From the NCBI GenBank assembly GCA_910579805.1, contig CAJTWM010000012.1, positions 1 to 64,000 of the forward strand: 64,000 bases of DNA. Reading direction: 5' to 3'. Below are positions 27,218-35,453 of this stretch, in pieces (the first letter of the stretch is position 1; each line of letters starts with the position of its first letter). A program made the translations under genes and the position numbers. The notes under the pieces are model-generated. The model worked only from the letters and a program-made list of their open reading frames with translations. It made no database searches and had not been told where the DNA came from. This DNA is from an uncultured Lachnospiraceae bacterium (GTDB lineage Bacteria > Bacillota > Clostridia > Lachnospirales > Lachnospiraceae).

Positions 27218-27246
27218 ATTATAAATGCTGTTTTTTAAATTCACAA
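27218..27246 (-). promoter_or_regulatory. Strong sigma-A promoter of gdhA
   Basis: On the minus strand TTGTGA (27246-27241), 17-bp spacer, TATAAT (27223-27218). Predicted start near 27211, which puts the leader terminator immediately downstream. Confidence 0.85.
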
Positions 27247-27323
27247 GTACTTTTCCGCACTAAATCGTAAAAGTTTTTTTAAAATTTTTAGGCAAATTGT
27301 ATAAAATTACCCGTAATTTTTTG

Positions 27324-27755
27324 CTATAAATATTGTTTCAGCCTTTCGATATTCTTTTCCTCAAAATCCATCAATTCCTTGGCAAGCTCTACGGAAGCGC
27401 TTTCCGCCAGCTTATTATGGTTTAACGACTTGCACATATCCGTAATCCCCCTATTGCTGCCCTGAATCACCATTTCCGCAATATGACTCGTACTCGTATT
27501 CAGAAGAGTCCCGGAATGTATCCCGGTAGTCAGCATGATATCCTGCATATAAGTACTTCTGTACGGCTCCGCCTTACTTTCCAAGATCTTATCCACGGCC
27601 CGGTTCCTGATTTCCGAATATTTCAGCGACTGCTTGGAGAGCTGTCTGGACAGTTCCCCGTCATGCACCTTATCCGAAATGATATCAATCGCCTTCATCC
27701 CCATTTCTGCATTTTTCTGCACTTCCCTGTAAATAGCCAAATCCTGTTTCTGCAC
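27324..27755 (-). CDS. Small helical protein of unknown function
   Basis: About 143 residues. All-alpha by eye, with four long helices separated by short turns and no cysteine-rich or membrane part; the arrangement recalls ferritin-like or DUF-type four-helix bundles, but I do not see the metal-ligand Glu/His pattern, so the resemblance is only structural. GTG at 27755 has AGGAG 9 nt upstream; a TTG at 27764 directly abuts the site and is less likely. It lies between gdhA's promoter region and an oxidoreductase gene on the same strand. Function unknown. Confidence 0.6.
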   Translation of the reverse strand: MQKQDLAIYREVQKNAEMGMKAIDIISDKVHDGELSRQLSKQSLKYSEIRNRAVDKILESKAEPYRSTYMQDIMLTTGIHSGTLLNTSTSHIAEMVIQGSNRGITDMCKSLNHNKLAESASVELAKELMDFEEKNIERLKQYL

Positions 27756-27817
27756 CCTATACAACTCCTTTTCCGCTTACTTCTTATTCTTCATTAGGGT
27801 TGCCGAAATCAGTACCT

Positions 27818-28819
27818 TTATACATTTCTTTTTTCTTCTTTCTCAAAGGGATATTCTATTTTCCAGTCCTGCCTGATCCTGTCCATGATCCGAAGCATTT
27901 TCAGGCTTTCTTCATGGGGCATTTCGGGACATTGTATCCATCCCTCCTTCAGTGCCCTGACGCAGGCTTCCACTTCATATTCATAACCGGAAATCTGTTT
28001 AGGACGTTTATAGGTATTCAGTTTTACATGATCCTTATTATAAGTACTGACGCTTTCAAAATTATTGATATTTTCGACAATCATATAGCCTTCGGTACCG
28101 TAGATCACACCTTGTCTGTCCGTAGCTGCAAGCATCGTCGCATTTAAGACCGCGCACTTGCCGTCCTTGTAGATCAGGGTAATGCTTTCCTGTTCGTCTA
28201 CTCCGGTATCCGTATAAGTACATACCGACCGTATCTCCTCGATCTCCGTGCCGAAGATCATCGCTGCAAAATTTAAAGGATATATCCCTAGATCCAAAAG
28301 CGTGCCTCCTGCAAGTTCGGGAGTATACATTCTGGGCGCCGTTCTGATCGGATATCCCAGATTGGCAGTCAGCATGACCGGCGTCCCAATCGCATTGCTG
28401 TTTACAATCTCCTTTATCGTCTTAAGCATCGGCATATATCTTGGCCAGATCGCTTCCGTAATAAATACGTTTTCCTCCTTTGCCAGATCGAACAAAGCCT
28501 TCGCCTGCTTTTCATTGACCGTAAACGCTTTTTCACAAAGCACAGGCTTTTTGTTTTTCAGGCAGAGCATCGCATTTTCATAATGCTCGGAATGAGGCGT
28601 GGCAATGTAGACCAGATCTACCTTTTTATCCGCTACAAGCTCCTCATAGGAACCGTACGCTTTTTTAAATCCGTAACCGATGGCAAAAGCCTCCGCCCTT
28701 TCTTTTGTTCTTGATGCAGCCGCATAGCATCTTATGTTTTTCATTTTTCCAAGCGTCTGTGCCATAGTGCAGGCAATGGAGCCTGTCCCCATGATCCCTA
28801 CATTTATCTTTTGAAACAT
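27818..28819 (-). CDS. Gfo/Idh/MocA-family NAD(P)-dependent oxidoreductase
   Basis: 333 residues. N-terminal Rossmann fold starts at INVGIMGTGSIACTMAQ; the family's ATPHSEHYENAMLCL and the catalytic-lysine motif CEKAFTVNEKQAK follow; the C-terminal half is the GFO_IDH_MocA_C-like beta-sheet domain (GGTLLDLGIYPLNF). Enzymes of this family act on sugars, inositols or dihydrodiols; substrate not assignable. Start chosen at ATG 28819 with AGGAG 5 nt upstream; a GTG two codons earlier is in frame. An AACATTCTGT/ACAGAATGTT inverted repeat brackets its likely -10. Confidence 0.88.
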   Translation of the reverse strand: MFQKINVGIMGTGSIACTMAQTLGKMKNIRCYAAASRTKERAEAFAIGYGFKKAYGSYEELVADKKVDLVYIATPHSEHYENAMLCLKNKKPVLCEKAFTVNEKQAKALFDLAKEENVFITEAIWPRYMPMLKTIKEIVNSNAIGTPVMLTANLGYPIRTAPRMYTPELAGGTLLDLGIYPLNFAAMIFGTEIEEIRSVCTYTDTGVDEQESITLIYKDGKCAVLNATMLAATDRQGVIYGTEGYMIVENINNFESVSTYNKDHVKLNTYKRPKQISGYEYEVEACVRALKEGWIQCPEMPHEESLKMLRIMDRIRQDWKIEYPFEKEEKRNV

Positions 28820-28866
28820 ACCCACTCCTATCCGCGTACTTTCATACGCATATGTAAGACTAAAAA

Positions 28867-28922
28867 AACATTCTGTCCTTTGAAAAATTATACTACATCT
28901 TTTCTCAAAAAAACAGAATGTT
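28867..28922 (-). promoter_or_regulatory. -10 element inside a 10-bp inverted repeat upstream of the oxidoreductase
   Basis: TATAAT on the minus strand (28892-28887) lies between AACATTCTGT (28867-28876) and ACAGAATGTT (28913-28922). The perfect arms are 36 bp apart. They could be an operator pair or, read on the plus strand with the following T-rich stretch, a weak terminator. Confidence 0.4.
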
Positions 28923-29015
28923 CTTATTTTCTATTGTTTAATCATTTCCAGTCTTCCATACGGCGGCAAAAAGCTCCGTCCGCTGCCCCGCCGAATCCTG
29001 ACGGCATGAAAAAGA

Positions 29016-30320
29016 TCATTCCACATAATCGGATTTCACATAGGCCGTCTGACCGTTATACTTGACCTTACACCAACCGTCGGCCTGCTTCATGATCAGT
29101 TCAAGCTTTTCGCCCTGATATGCTACTCCCAGCCTTTCGCTTGTCTCGCTCTCGGCCGAACGGATATTTACGTTCTCAATCACCGTAACATAGCCGTTTG
29201 TTTCTTCTGCCGGAGGCGCGTCATGATTCACGGTTTCCGTACTGACCACTTCCAAAAAGTCGGAACGGATATAGGCTTCACCGTCGTTATACTTAATCCG
29301 GCTCCATCCGTTTACTTTACTTTCCAAAAGAGTAAATGTATCGCCTTTCTGCGCCTTACCGAGTTTATCTGCAGTCTGGCTGTCAGAACTCCTTATATTC
29401 ACTACGTCAGTTGTGCGCACCGTCTGTACTTCGGTCGTTCCGGGCTGGGGATCGGCGTTCTCATTCCCCTCGGCAGGCTGCTCCGTATCTGTGCTGCCTT
29501 CGGCAGAGCCTTCCGCTCCCTCCGTACCTGCATTCCCTTCGGCCCCTTCCGGATTTTCTCCTTCCGTTCCGGCCTGTTGGTCGTTTTGCGCCGACGCCGC
29601 TAAAATCTCTCCTACGGAAATTTTGATCTGGCTGTCCAGCTCTTTCAAAAATGCGCTAAGTACGGTATCGTTTGCACATAAGTCATTGTATTCCACCGCC
29701 ACTTTATTATTCAGGTCGATCACATCGTCCTGCAGGGCGATCTTTCCGATATAGTCCAAAACCGACTTATCCTCTTCCCCTTCGTTGATATAATAACTGC
29801 CGTCCTCGTTCCTGCAGATGTAGAACGCCTGCATTCCGGGTACGGTATTTTCATAGTCTTTGAATTTCACTCTGGAATAAGCGTAGACTACAAAAGAATT
29901 TTCTACCGGCCCTTTTTTCGTATAAACATCAATGACCGGATAATTCTCAATATATTTACTAATCTCCACAATACGGATCTTTTCCGATTCTTCCATGTAG
30001 TTGCTGATCTGCTCCACCGCTTCTACATTGCCTTCCGCCAAGGCCGAATAATAAGTACTGATGAGTGCATTGATATCAGGATAAGCATTTTCCTCCAATG
30101 CCTCCTGCGGCACTTCCAGCTCCGCTTCTGTCTGCGGTTCCTCCTGTATCGCTTCCGCCGTCACCGCCTGCTGCTTTTCCGTTTCTTTCTTATTCGCATT
30201 CAGCGCGACGCCTGCCGTAATCGCTACGCATATTAAAACAATTATCGGCAGCACGATCTTACTGTGACTTGAAATCCATTCTTTGACGGAACGGAATATT
30301 ACCTTCAAATTACCTGCCAT
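29016..30320 (-). CDS. Membrane-anchored protein with two C-terminal bacterial SH3 domains
   Basis: 434 residues from the ATG at 30320 (GGAGA upstream); the longer in-frame reading would run through a tRNA gene and is rejected. A cytoplasmic start (about 20 residues), a transmembrane helix (KIVLPIIVLICVAITAGVAL), an exterior NTF2-like region (about 75-225, DINALISTYYSALAEGNVEAV), a low-complexity linker of Gly/Glu/Ala/Asn, then two SH3_3 repeats (about 300-365 and 375-434), each with a V-x-NIRS/NVRS-type motif (VVNIRSSDSQTADKLG and NVNIRSAESETSERLG). SH3_3 domains usually bind peptidoglycan or cell-wall polymers, so a surface-located role is inferred. Downstream of tRNA-Arg on the same strand. 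Confidence 0.85.
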   Translation of the reverse strand: MAGNLKVIFRSVKEWISSHSKIVLPIIVLICVAITAGVALNANKKETEKQQAVTAEAIQEEPQTEAELEVPQEALEENAYPDINALISTYYSALAEGNVEAVEQISNYMEESEKIRIVEISKYIENYPVIDVYTKKGPVENSFVVYAYSRVKFKDYENTVPGMQAFYICRNEDGSYYINEGEEDKSVLDYIGKIALQDDVIDLNNKVAVEYNDLCANDTVLSAFLKELDSQIKISVGEILAASAQNDQQAGTEGENPEGAEGNAGTEGAEGSAEGSTDTEQPAEGNENADPQPGTTEVQTVRTTDVVNIRSSDSQTADKLGKAQKGDTFTLLESKVNGWSRIKYNDGEAYIRSDFLEVVSTETVNHDAPPAEETNGYVTVIENVNIRSAESETSERLGVAYQGEKLELIMKQADGWCKVKYNGQTAYVKSDYVE

Positions 30321-30346
30321 ATAAAATAATCTCCATTTTCTCTGTT

Positions 30347-30388
30347 GATAGATAATGATCTGCTTGTGATAGATAATGATCTGCTTGT
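30347..30388. repeat. Perfect 21-bp tandem direct repeat (two units)
   Basis: GATAGATAATGATCTGCTTGT occurs twice head to tail (30347-30367 and 30368-30388) with no spacer, between the tRNA-Arg 3' end and the SH3 protein gene. A recent slippage duplication or a repeated protein-binding site. Confidence 0.9.
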
Positions 30389-30394
30389 AAAAGA

Positions 30395-30466
30395 TGCACC
30401 CGACAGGAATCGAACCTGCATTAAAGGCGTCGGAGGCCTCCGTTCTATCCATTAGACTACGGGTGC
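30395..30466 (-). tRNA. tRNA-Arg (anticodon CCG)
   Basis: 72 nt. Acceptor stem GCACCCG/CGGGTGC, anticodon stem GAGGC/GCCTT around loop CTCCGAC giving anticodon CCG for the CGG codon, T arm GCAGG-TTCGAAT-CCTGT, discriminator A. CCA is not encoded. The D stem has one weak pair (C-A), the rest is regular. Confidence 0.93.
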
Positions 30467-30554
30467 ATATCATTAGGCTACCGCATCGGGCGGAAAGGAA
30501 AATCCGCATCCCACCCGACACGATATATTACAAATTTGTTACATCACTTTGCCT

Positions 30555-30583
30555 ATCATATCATAAATGAATTCTTTTGTCTA
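30555..30583 (-). promoter_or_regulatory. Promoter of tRNA-Arg and the SH3 protein
   Basis: Minus strand TAGACA (30583-30578), 17-bp spacer, TATGAT (30560-30555), about 80 bp before the tRNA 5' end and just after the DUF5688 stop codon. Confidence 0.65.
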
Positions 30584-30601
30584 GTATATGCTTGTTACAA
30601 T

Positions 30602-31591
30602 TTATGCCAACTCCAATTTTTTTGTCAATCGATTAAAAAAATAAACGGAATTTGACAAGATTTCCTCTTCTTCCACCTGCGTTTCATTGATCTCCGACAC
30701 CATGCTCTTAAGTTCGGACGCCTTTCCGGCAAATGCGGCGGGGATCAGAATCATTTCATGGACCGAACTGGGCAGCACATAAAAATTATCGTTCAGCCTT
30801 TTTGAAAAATCTTCTAAAAGATTTCCGTAAAGAATACAGGCTGCACCATGGGTCCGCTCCGTATTGCTGAGCACATACATAGGCGTCTGTTCTTCCGTTT
30901 CCTCCATCTGCTTTACCATCTGCCTTGCGAGCTGGTCCATACACTCTTCCGAAAGCGGTACGCAATCCGACGCCGCTTCGTTCCTCATGCTGTTCCAAAG
31001 TTCCTCCTTCATATCGGCGACAAGGATCTCTTTCATAACCTCCTCCATCGTTTTGATCTCGCAAGGATTATACTTCGGCGTATTGACCACCGCATCTTTG
31101 TAAACTGCATACACATCCGTTCCCCACATCTTTAAATGGCTGTTTTTGATAAGGATCGCCGCGTTGCCGAACAAATCGCCGCTACAGTCATAATAGAACA
31201 CGATCGCCAGATCCAGATATGGGATATAGGGTATTTCTTCCAGCAGTTCCTTGTTCTTTCCCGCATTGATCAGTTTATAATAAATTTTTTTACGTACTTT
31301 TTCATATTCCTTAAAAAATTCCAAATCGCCCCCGTTTTCCACTCTGCTGTGTTCATAAAGTTTTATGATCCTAAGCACGGTCTCCCCCAAACTTTTTCCT
31401 TTCCGGTACTCCTCGTAAAAACCCTCCAAATAAATCGTAGGCGCAATATAGCTGTCCTTTTCTTTAATGACGACGCCGTTCAAGATAACGCCGTTATTTT
31501 TTTTCACCGGCGTCAGCATGATATCCGCCCCTTCTCCGAAATAATCCGCAAGCCCCTGTTTCACTGTTTCCGTAAATTTTAAAAACTCCAT
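30602..31591 (-). CDS. DUF5688-family protein
   Basis: 329 residues, no signal peptide or membrane segment. The start MEFLKFTETVKQGLADYFGE, the GVVIKEKDSYIAPTIYLEGF stretch, and the near-C-terminal MYVLSNTERTHGAACILYG match a family seen almost exclusively in Lachnospiraceae, often in many paralogues per genome. No catalytic motif is evident and the function is unknown. Its gene is alone on the minus strand, after the efp terminator and before a tRNA promoter. Confidence 0.75.
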   Translation of the reverse strand: MEFLKFTETVKQGLADYFGEGADIMLTPVKKNNGVILNGVVIKEKDSYIAPTIYLEGFYEEYRKGKSLGETVLRIIKLYEHSRVENGGDLEFFKEYEKVRKKIYYKLINAGKNKELLEEIPYIPYLDLAIVFYYDCSGDLFGNAAILIKNSHLKMWGTDVYAVYKDAVVNTPKYNPCEIKTMEEVMKEILVADMKEELWNSMRNEAASDCVPLSEECMDQLARQMVKQMEETEEQTPMYVLSNTERTHGAACILYGNLLEDFSKRLNDNFYVLPSSVHEMILIPAAFAGKASELKSMVSEINETQVEEEEILSNSVYFFNRLTKKLELA

Positions 31592-31648
31592 AAGTACCCT
31601 CCGATGTGTAAAATATTTTTCGAAAAAGTCTTATCCTTTCGGAAACAC

Positions 31649-31677
31649 AAAAAGACAACGGATAAATCCATTGTCTT
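31649..31677 (-). terminator. Rho-independent terminator of efp
   Basis: Stem AAGACAACGGAT (31652-31663) / ATCCATTGTCTT (31666-31677) with a 2-nt loop and one G-T pair; minus-strand T run at 31653-31649, 33 bp after the efp stop. Confidence 0.85.
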
Positions 31678-31709
31678 ATAAGCTTACGATCCTATATGCA
31701 TTCCGATCC

Positions 31710-32267
31710 TTATACTCTGGAAAGGTATTCTCCCGTCCTTGTATCGATCTTGATCTTATCACCCTGATCTACAAAAAGAGGTACATAAACGGTAGCTCCC
31801 GTTTCTACTACGGCAGGTTTTGTAGCTCCCGTCGCCGTATCGCCTTTAAAACCGGGTTCCGTTTCCGTGATCTCAAGTTCTACGAATAAAGGCGGCTCTA
31901 CCGCAAATACGTTTCCGTTATGGGAACAAACCTTGCACATCTCGTTCTCTTTTACAAATTTGAGCGCATCCCCGATCGCATCCGCATTCAAAGCAATCTG
32001 CTCATAGTTCTCAACATCCATAAAATGGAATAAATCCCCGTCAGAGTATAAATACTGCATATCTTTTCTATCAATACGCGCCTGTGGGCATTTTTCAGTC
32101 GGCCTAAACGTCTTTTCCACAACGCCGCCGTTTATGATATTTTTAAGTTTCGTTCTGACAAAAGCCGCGCCTTTACCCGGTTTCACATGCTGAAACTCAA
32201 TAATCTGGTAAATGTTGTTATCTAATTCGATAGTAATACCATTTCTGAAATCACCTGCAGAAATCAT
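31710..32267 (-). CDS. efp: Elongation factor P
   Basis: 185 residues, standard length. Relieves ribosome stalling at polyproline stretches. Three beta-barrel domains: the N-terminal KOW-like domain with FQHVKPGKGAAFVRTK at the exposed loop that carries the modifiable residue, central domain, and the C-terminal OB domain ending in GDKIKIDTRTGEYLSRV. AGGAGG precedes the ATG. It is the last gene of a run with the shikimate genes, but its own terminator is clear. Confidence 0.96.
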   Translation of the reverse strand: MISAGDFRNGITIELDNNIYQIIEFQHVKPGKGAAFVRTKLKNIINGGVVEKTFRPTEKCPQARIDRKDMQYLYSDGDLFHFMDVENYEQIALNADAIGDALKFVKENEMCKVCSHNGNVFAVEPPLFVELEITETEPGFKGDTATGATKPAVVETGATVYVPLFVDQGDKIKIDTRTGEYLSRV

Positions 32268-32341
32268 AAAAAAATCCTCCTAAAATTTATCACGTTATAA
32301 TTCTTTAATAGTTTATACTAAAAATTTCTATTTTTCAACAC

Positions 32342-33337
32342 TTATTTGAAATTTGTCCGCTTTTCCTTTAAAATATAGTCTACGGCCATCAAATATCCTT
32401 TTAGTCCCTGTCCGTAGATCTGCGTGTCACAGACTTCCTTTGTCACGGATATTTTTCGGAACTCTTCCCTTTTTGTAATATCCGAGATATGTACTTCCAC
32501 CTTGGGAACGGTAATGCTTGCCAGCGCGTCGCGGATCGCATAACTGTAATGTGTAAAAGCTCCCGGATTGATCACGATCCCGTCCGTATGGTCAAAGTAT
32601 GCGTCCTGTATCCTGTCGATAATCGCCCCTTCATGATTACTCTGAAACACTTCTATCCGGCAGTTTTCCTCTTTCCCCTTTTGGGCAAGCATATGGAGCA
32701 AAAAGTTATAGTCCTCCGTCCCGTATACGCTTTTTTCCCGGATGCCCAAAAAATTCAGGTTAGGGCCGTTGATCACCAGCAGCTTCGTGCCCGGCGCCGT
32801 TTTCCGTCTCTGTACTCCCGCATACTGCTTCTTTCTGCAATATCTGGTAATCTGTCCCAAAATACTTTCCGTCTCCACATCGTCCACGTCTATGATCAGT
32901 TCGGCACAGTTTGCATACGCCTCTTTTCTTTCTTCCATCAACGTCTTTATCTTTTCCATAGGATCTTCTCCCTGCAAAAGAGGCCTTGTAGTATCTTCCT
33001 TTAACCGCTCATAGACGGTCTCCGGCCTGATCCTTAAATAAACAACGGTCCCCAGTTCCTGCAAAAGCGCCCTGTTTTCCTCTTTGACCGGAAGTCCGCC
33101 GCCTGTGGAGATCACATAGGAACCTTTCTGGTTTCCTATTTCCCTGATACATTCCGTTTCCATTGCCCGGAACGCCTCTTCCCCCCGTTCCTGAAACAAC
33201 CCGGATATGGTGCAGCCTTGTTTTCTTTCTATCATTTTATCCGTATCCAGAAGAGGCATCTTCATTCTGTAGGAAAGTTTCACGCCAAGGCTGCTCTTTC
33301 CGCTCCCCATAAACCCTATTAAAATCACATTTTCCAT
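32342..33337 (-). CDS. Fused shikimate kinase - type II 3-dehydroquinate dehydratase
   Basis: 331 residues with two complete enzymes. Residues 1-168 are shikimate kinase (AroK): P-loop GFMGSGKSSL at 8-17, substrate residues in LLDTDKMIERKQG, STGGGLP and the RPLLQG lid. After a basic linker (169-183), residues 184-331 are a type II dehydroquinase (AroQ): VINGPNLNFLGIREKSVYG with the catalytic Arg/Tyr, SNHEGAIID, NPGAFTHYSYAIRDAL and VEVHISDITKREEFR. The two steps are not consecutive (AroE acts between them), and aroE is the next gene upstream, so three shikimate activities are encoded back to back. Confidence 0.94.
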   Translation of the reverse strand: MENVILIGFMGSGKSSLGVKLSYRMKMPLLDTDKMIERKQGCTISGLFQERGEEAFRAMETECIREIGNQKGSYVISTGGGLPVKEENRALLQELGTVVYLRIRPETVYERLKEDTTRPLLQGEDPMEKIKTLMEERKEAYANCAELIIDVDDVETESILGQITRYCRKKQYAGVQRRKTAPGTKLLVINGPNLNFLGIREKSVYGTEDYNFLLHMLAQKGKEENCRIEVFQSNHEGAIIDRIQDAYFDHTDGIVINPGAFTHYSYAIRDALASITVPKVEVHISDITKREEFRKISVTKEVCDTQIYGQGLKGYLMAVDYILKEKRTNFK

Positions 33338-33393
33338 TTTACCTGCCGCTGCCTTTCTTTTCCCCTGTCCGGCAAAACCTGTCTTCGGACAAT

Positions 33394-34293
33394 CTATTGT
33401 ACTTTCATTTCTTTTTTCATCGCTTCAAATACTTCTTTCGCCTGTTCCTCCGTCACCGCGACGCCGTTCCATAATTCATACGCGATGATCCCCTGATAAA
33501 GCAGCATTTTCAGACCGTTATAGGCGGGCTTTCCCGCTGCCTTTACCAGTTTCATGAACTTTGTTTCATAAGGATTAAAAATCAGGTCATATCCAGCCTT
33601 TAATTTTTGATAAAAACCGGCGTCCTTAATAATGACATCCTCATTTTGGGGAAACATGCCGACGCTGGTCGCCTGTATCCCGATCCACTCTTCACCGCCC
33701 AGCTTTTCATACTCCGAAAGCGGCAGCGCAAGAAGTTCCGGCGTACCGTTTTCTTTCGTTTCTGCCAAAACTTCCGAAAGCTCCGTTATGATATCTTGTG
33801 CTTTTCCTAAAGTACGGTTCAGGATACAGATCTTTTCCGCCCCTTTTTCCGCCGCCAGCAGCGCAACCGCCCTTGCCACGCCTCCGGCCCCCAAAATCAG
33901 AACCTGACCGCCGCAAAGGCAGATCCCGTCCTCCTCCATGGCGCGGTAAAGTCCCGGCATATCCGTATTGTATCCCACATATCCCCCTTCCGTGCGTACC
34001 AGCGTGTTAACGGCTCCGATCTGCTCCGCCTTTGCATCCGTCCTGACCAAATACTGCATAACCTCGCTCTTATAAGGGACGGTCACGTTCATCCCCAAAA
34101 TATTTAAAGCATAAGCCCCCTCTATGGCTTCTTGCAGCCCGTCCCTCACATGAAAAGGGACATAAACAAAATTTTGGCCGAACATCGCCGCCAAAGAATT
34201 ATGGATCACCGGGGACATGGTATGCTCCACCGGATTGCCGACCAACCCGCAGGTTCTTGTCCTGCCATTTATTTGACCGATATACTCTTTCAT
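33394..34293 (-). CDS. aroE: Shikimate dehydrogenase (NADP+)
   Basis: 299 residues. Reduces 3-dehydroshikimate to shikimate. Substrate-binding motif NPVEHTMSPVIHN near the N-terminus, NVTVPYKSEVM with the catalytic Lys, GAVNTLV and GYNTDMPGL, then the Rossmann GAGGVARAVALLAAE and NRTLGKAQDI nucleotide-specificity loop. C-terminal helix normal. It lies 56 bp upstream of the aroK-aroQ fusion, so the two are probably one transcript. Confidence 0.93.
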   Translation of the reverse strand: MKEYIGQINGRTRTCGLVGNPVEHTMSPVIHNSLAAMFGQNFVYVPFHVRDGLQEAIEGAYALNILGMNVTVPYKSEVMQYLVRTDAKAEQIGAVNTLVRTEGGYVGYNTDMPGLYRAMEEDGICLCGGQVLILGAGGVARAVALLAAEKGAEKICILNRTLGKAQDIITELSEVLAETKENGTPELLALPLSEYEKLGGEEWIGIQATSVGMFPQNEDVIIKDAGFYQKLKAGYDLIFNPYETKFMKLVKAAGKPAYNGLKMLLYQGIIAYELWNGVAVTEEQAKEVFEAMKKEMKVQ

Positions 34294-34411
34294 ATTTGGC
34301 TCCTATCTGTCCGCTTTTGCGGACATTCAAATCAGGGCGGTTGAAAATGCACTTCTTTCAACCTTGCTCCCGTCTGTCCGCTTTTGAATTTTATGGTATG
34401 AAAGTTTGTTT

Positions 34412-34927
34412 TTAAACTTTATACCTGTCTTCTTTCCGTTTATAAAAAAACAATACGATCTTTTCCAAATACCGTTTTAACACGATCTGGATCTCCTCTT
34501 TCGGATGGATCGGCTTTACCAGATAGGAACGGATCCCCGTACGGTTTGCCCCCCAAACGTCCGTAAAGAGCTGATCCCCTACAAACAAGGTCGTATCTGC
34601 ACTGGTCCCCAGCATGTCCATCGCCTTTTGATAACTCCTGACGGAAGGCTTTCCCGCCTTATAGATGTACAGGCTCCCTACCGCTTCACTGAAGGACTTT
34701 ACCCTTGGCTCCTTATTATTGGATAAGAGCAGCGTACCGATACCCAGTTGTTTTAAGCGTGCAAATAACGCAATACTACGCTCATCCGCAGGCGCTCCAT
34801 GCGGTACGAGCGTATTATCAACATCAAAAATCACTCCTCTTATTCCACGGTCATATTCTTTTTCAAAATCAATTATATAAGTAGAATCCAGATATTTTTC
34901 CGGATAAAAGCGTTGAAACATAGCCAC
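34412..34927 (-). CDS. YqeG-family HAD-IIIA phosphatase
   Basis: 171 residues. HAD motif I is VIFDVDNTLVPHG (about 34-46), motif II the serine of LLLSNNKE, and motif III/IV is the AGKPSVRSYQKAM lysine and VGDQLFTDVWGANR. YqeG proteins are conserved in Firmicutes; some are reported as phosphatidylglycerophosphate phosphatases, but the activity of this one is not proven. Starts 5 bp after nrdR's stop codon on the same strand, which implies co-transcription. Confidence 0.88.
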   Translation of the reverse strand: MAMFQRFYPEKYLDSTYIIDFEKEYDRGIRGVIFDVDNTLVPHGAPADERSIALFARLKQLGIGTLLLSNNKEPRVKSFSEAVGSLYIYKAGKPSVRSYQKAMDMLGTSADTTLFVGDQLFTDVWGANRTGIRSYLVKPIHPKEEIQIVLKRYLEKIVLFFYKRKEDRYKV

Positions 34928-34932
34928 ATCCT

Positions 34933-35385
34933 TTACTTATCCAATACTCTTTTTAATTCGTCCATAAAAGTATTGATATCTTTAAATTCACGATAAACCG
35001 ATGCAAATCTTACATAGGCTACCGCCTCTAAGTCCTTTAATTTATTCATAACAAGCTCGCCTATGACCTGACTGGAGATTTCTTTTTCTTCTCTGTTAAA
35101 GATCTCCGTCTCCACCTCGTCTATGAGCTGATTGATCTGATTGGCGCTGATCGGCCTTTTATGACATGCACGCAGCACGCCCGCCTCGATCTTTGTCCGG
35201 TCGTAAGCCTCCCTGTTGTTGTCTTTTTTAATAATAATAAGCGGTATCGTCTCCACCTTCTCATAAGTCGTAAAACGTTTATCGCACTCGTCGCATACCC
35301 TTCTTCTCCTGATAGAGTTATTGTCATCCGCTGGTCTGGAATCGATGACCCTTGTATTTTCATGACTGCAAAACGGACATTTCAT
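34933..35385 (-). CDS. nrdR: Transcriptional repressor NrdR
   Basis: 150 residues. The N-terminal zinc ribbon MKCPFCSHENTRVIDSRP...CDECDKRF holds four cysteines; the ATP-cone domain follows from about residue 49 (PLIIIKKDNNREAYDRTKIE). It represses ribonucleotide reductase genes when dATP is high. No RNR gene or NrdR box was seen in this window. Followed by yqeG after 5 bp; ylmC and sigG are just upstream, an arrangement common in clostridia. Confidence 0.95.
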   Translation of the reverse strand: MKCPFCSHENTRVIDSRPADDNNSIRRRRVCDECDKRFTTYEKVETIPLIIIKKDNNREAYDRTKIEAGVLRACHKRPISANQINQLIDEVETEIFNREEKEISSQVIGELVMNKLKDLEAVAYVRFASVYREFKDINTFMDELKRVLDK

Positions 35386-35453
35386 ATAGTAATCCCCCCA
35401 TTCTCACTTTGGTAATCATAAATTATTATAAAATATCCGTTTTTTTCTGTCAA

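Noticed and set aside
29016..30521. Longer reading of the SH3 protein up to 30521
   Set aside because: It runs through the tRNA-Arg gene; the ATG at 30320 is followed by a normal transmembrane protein start.
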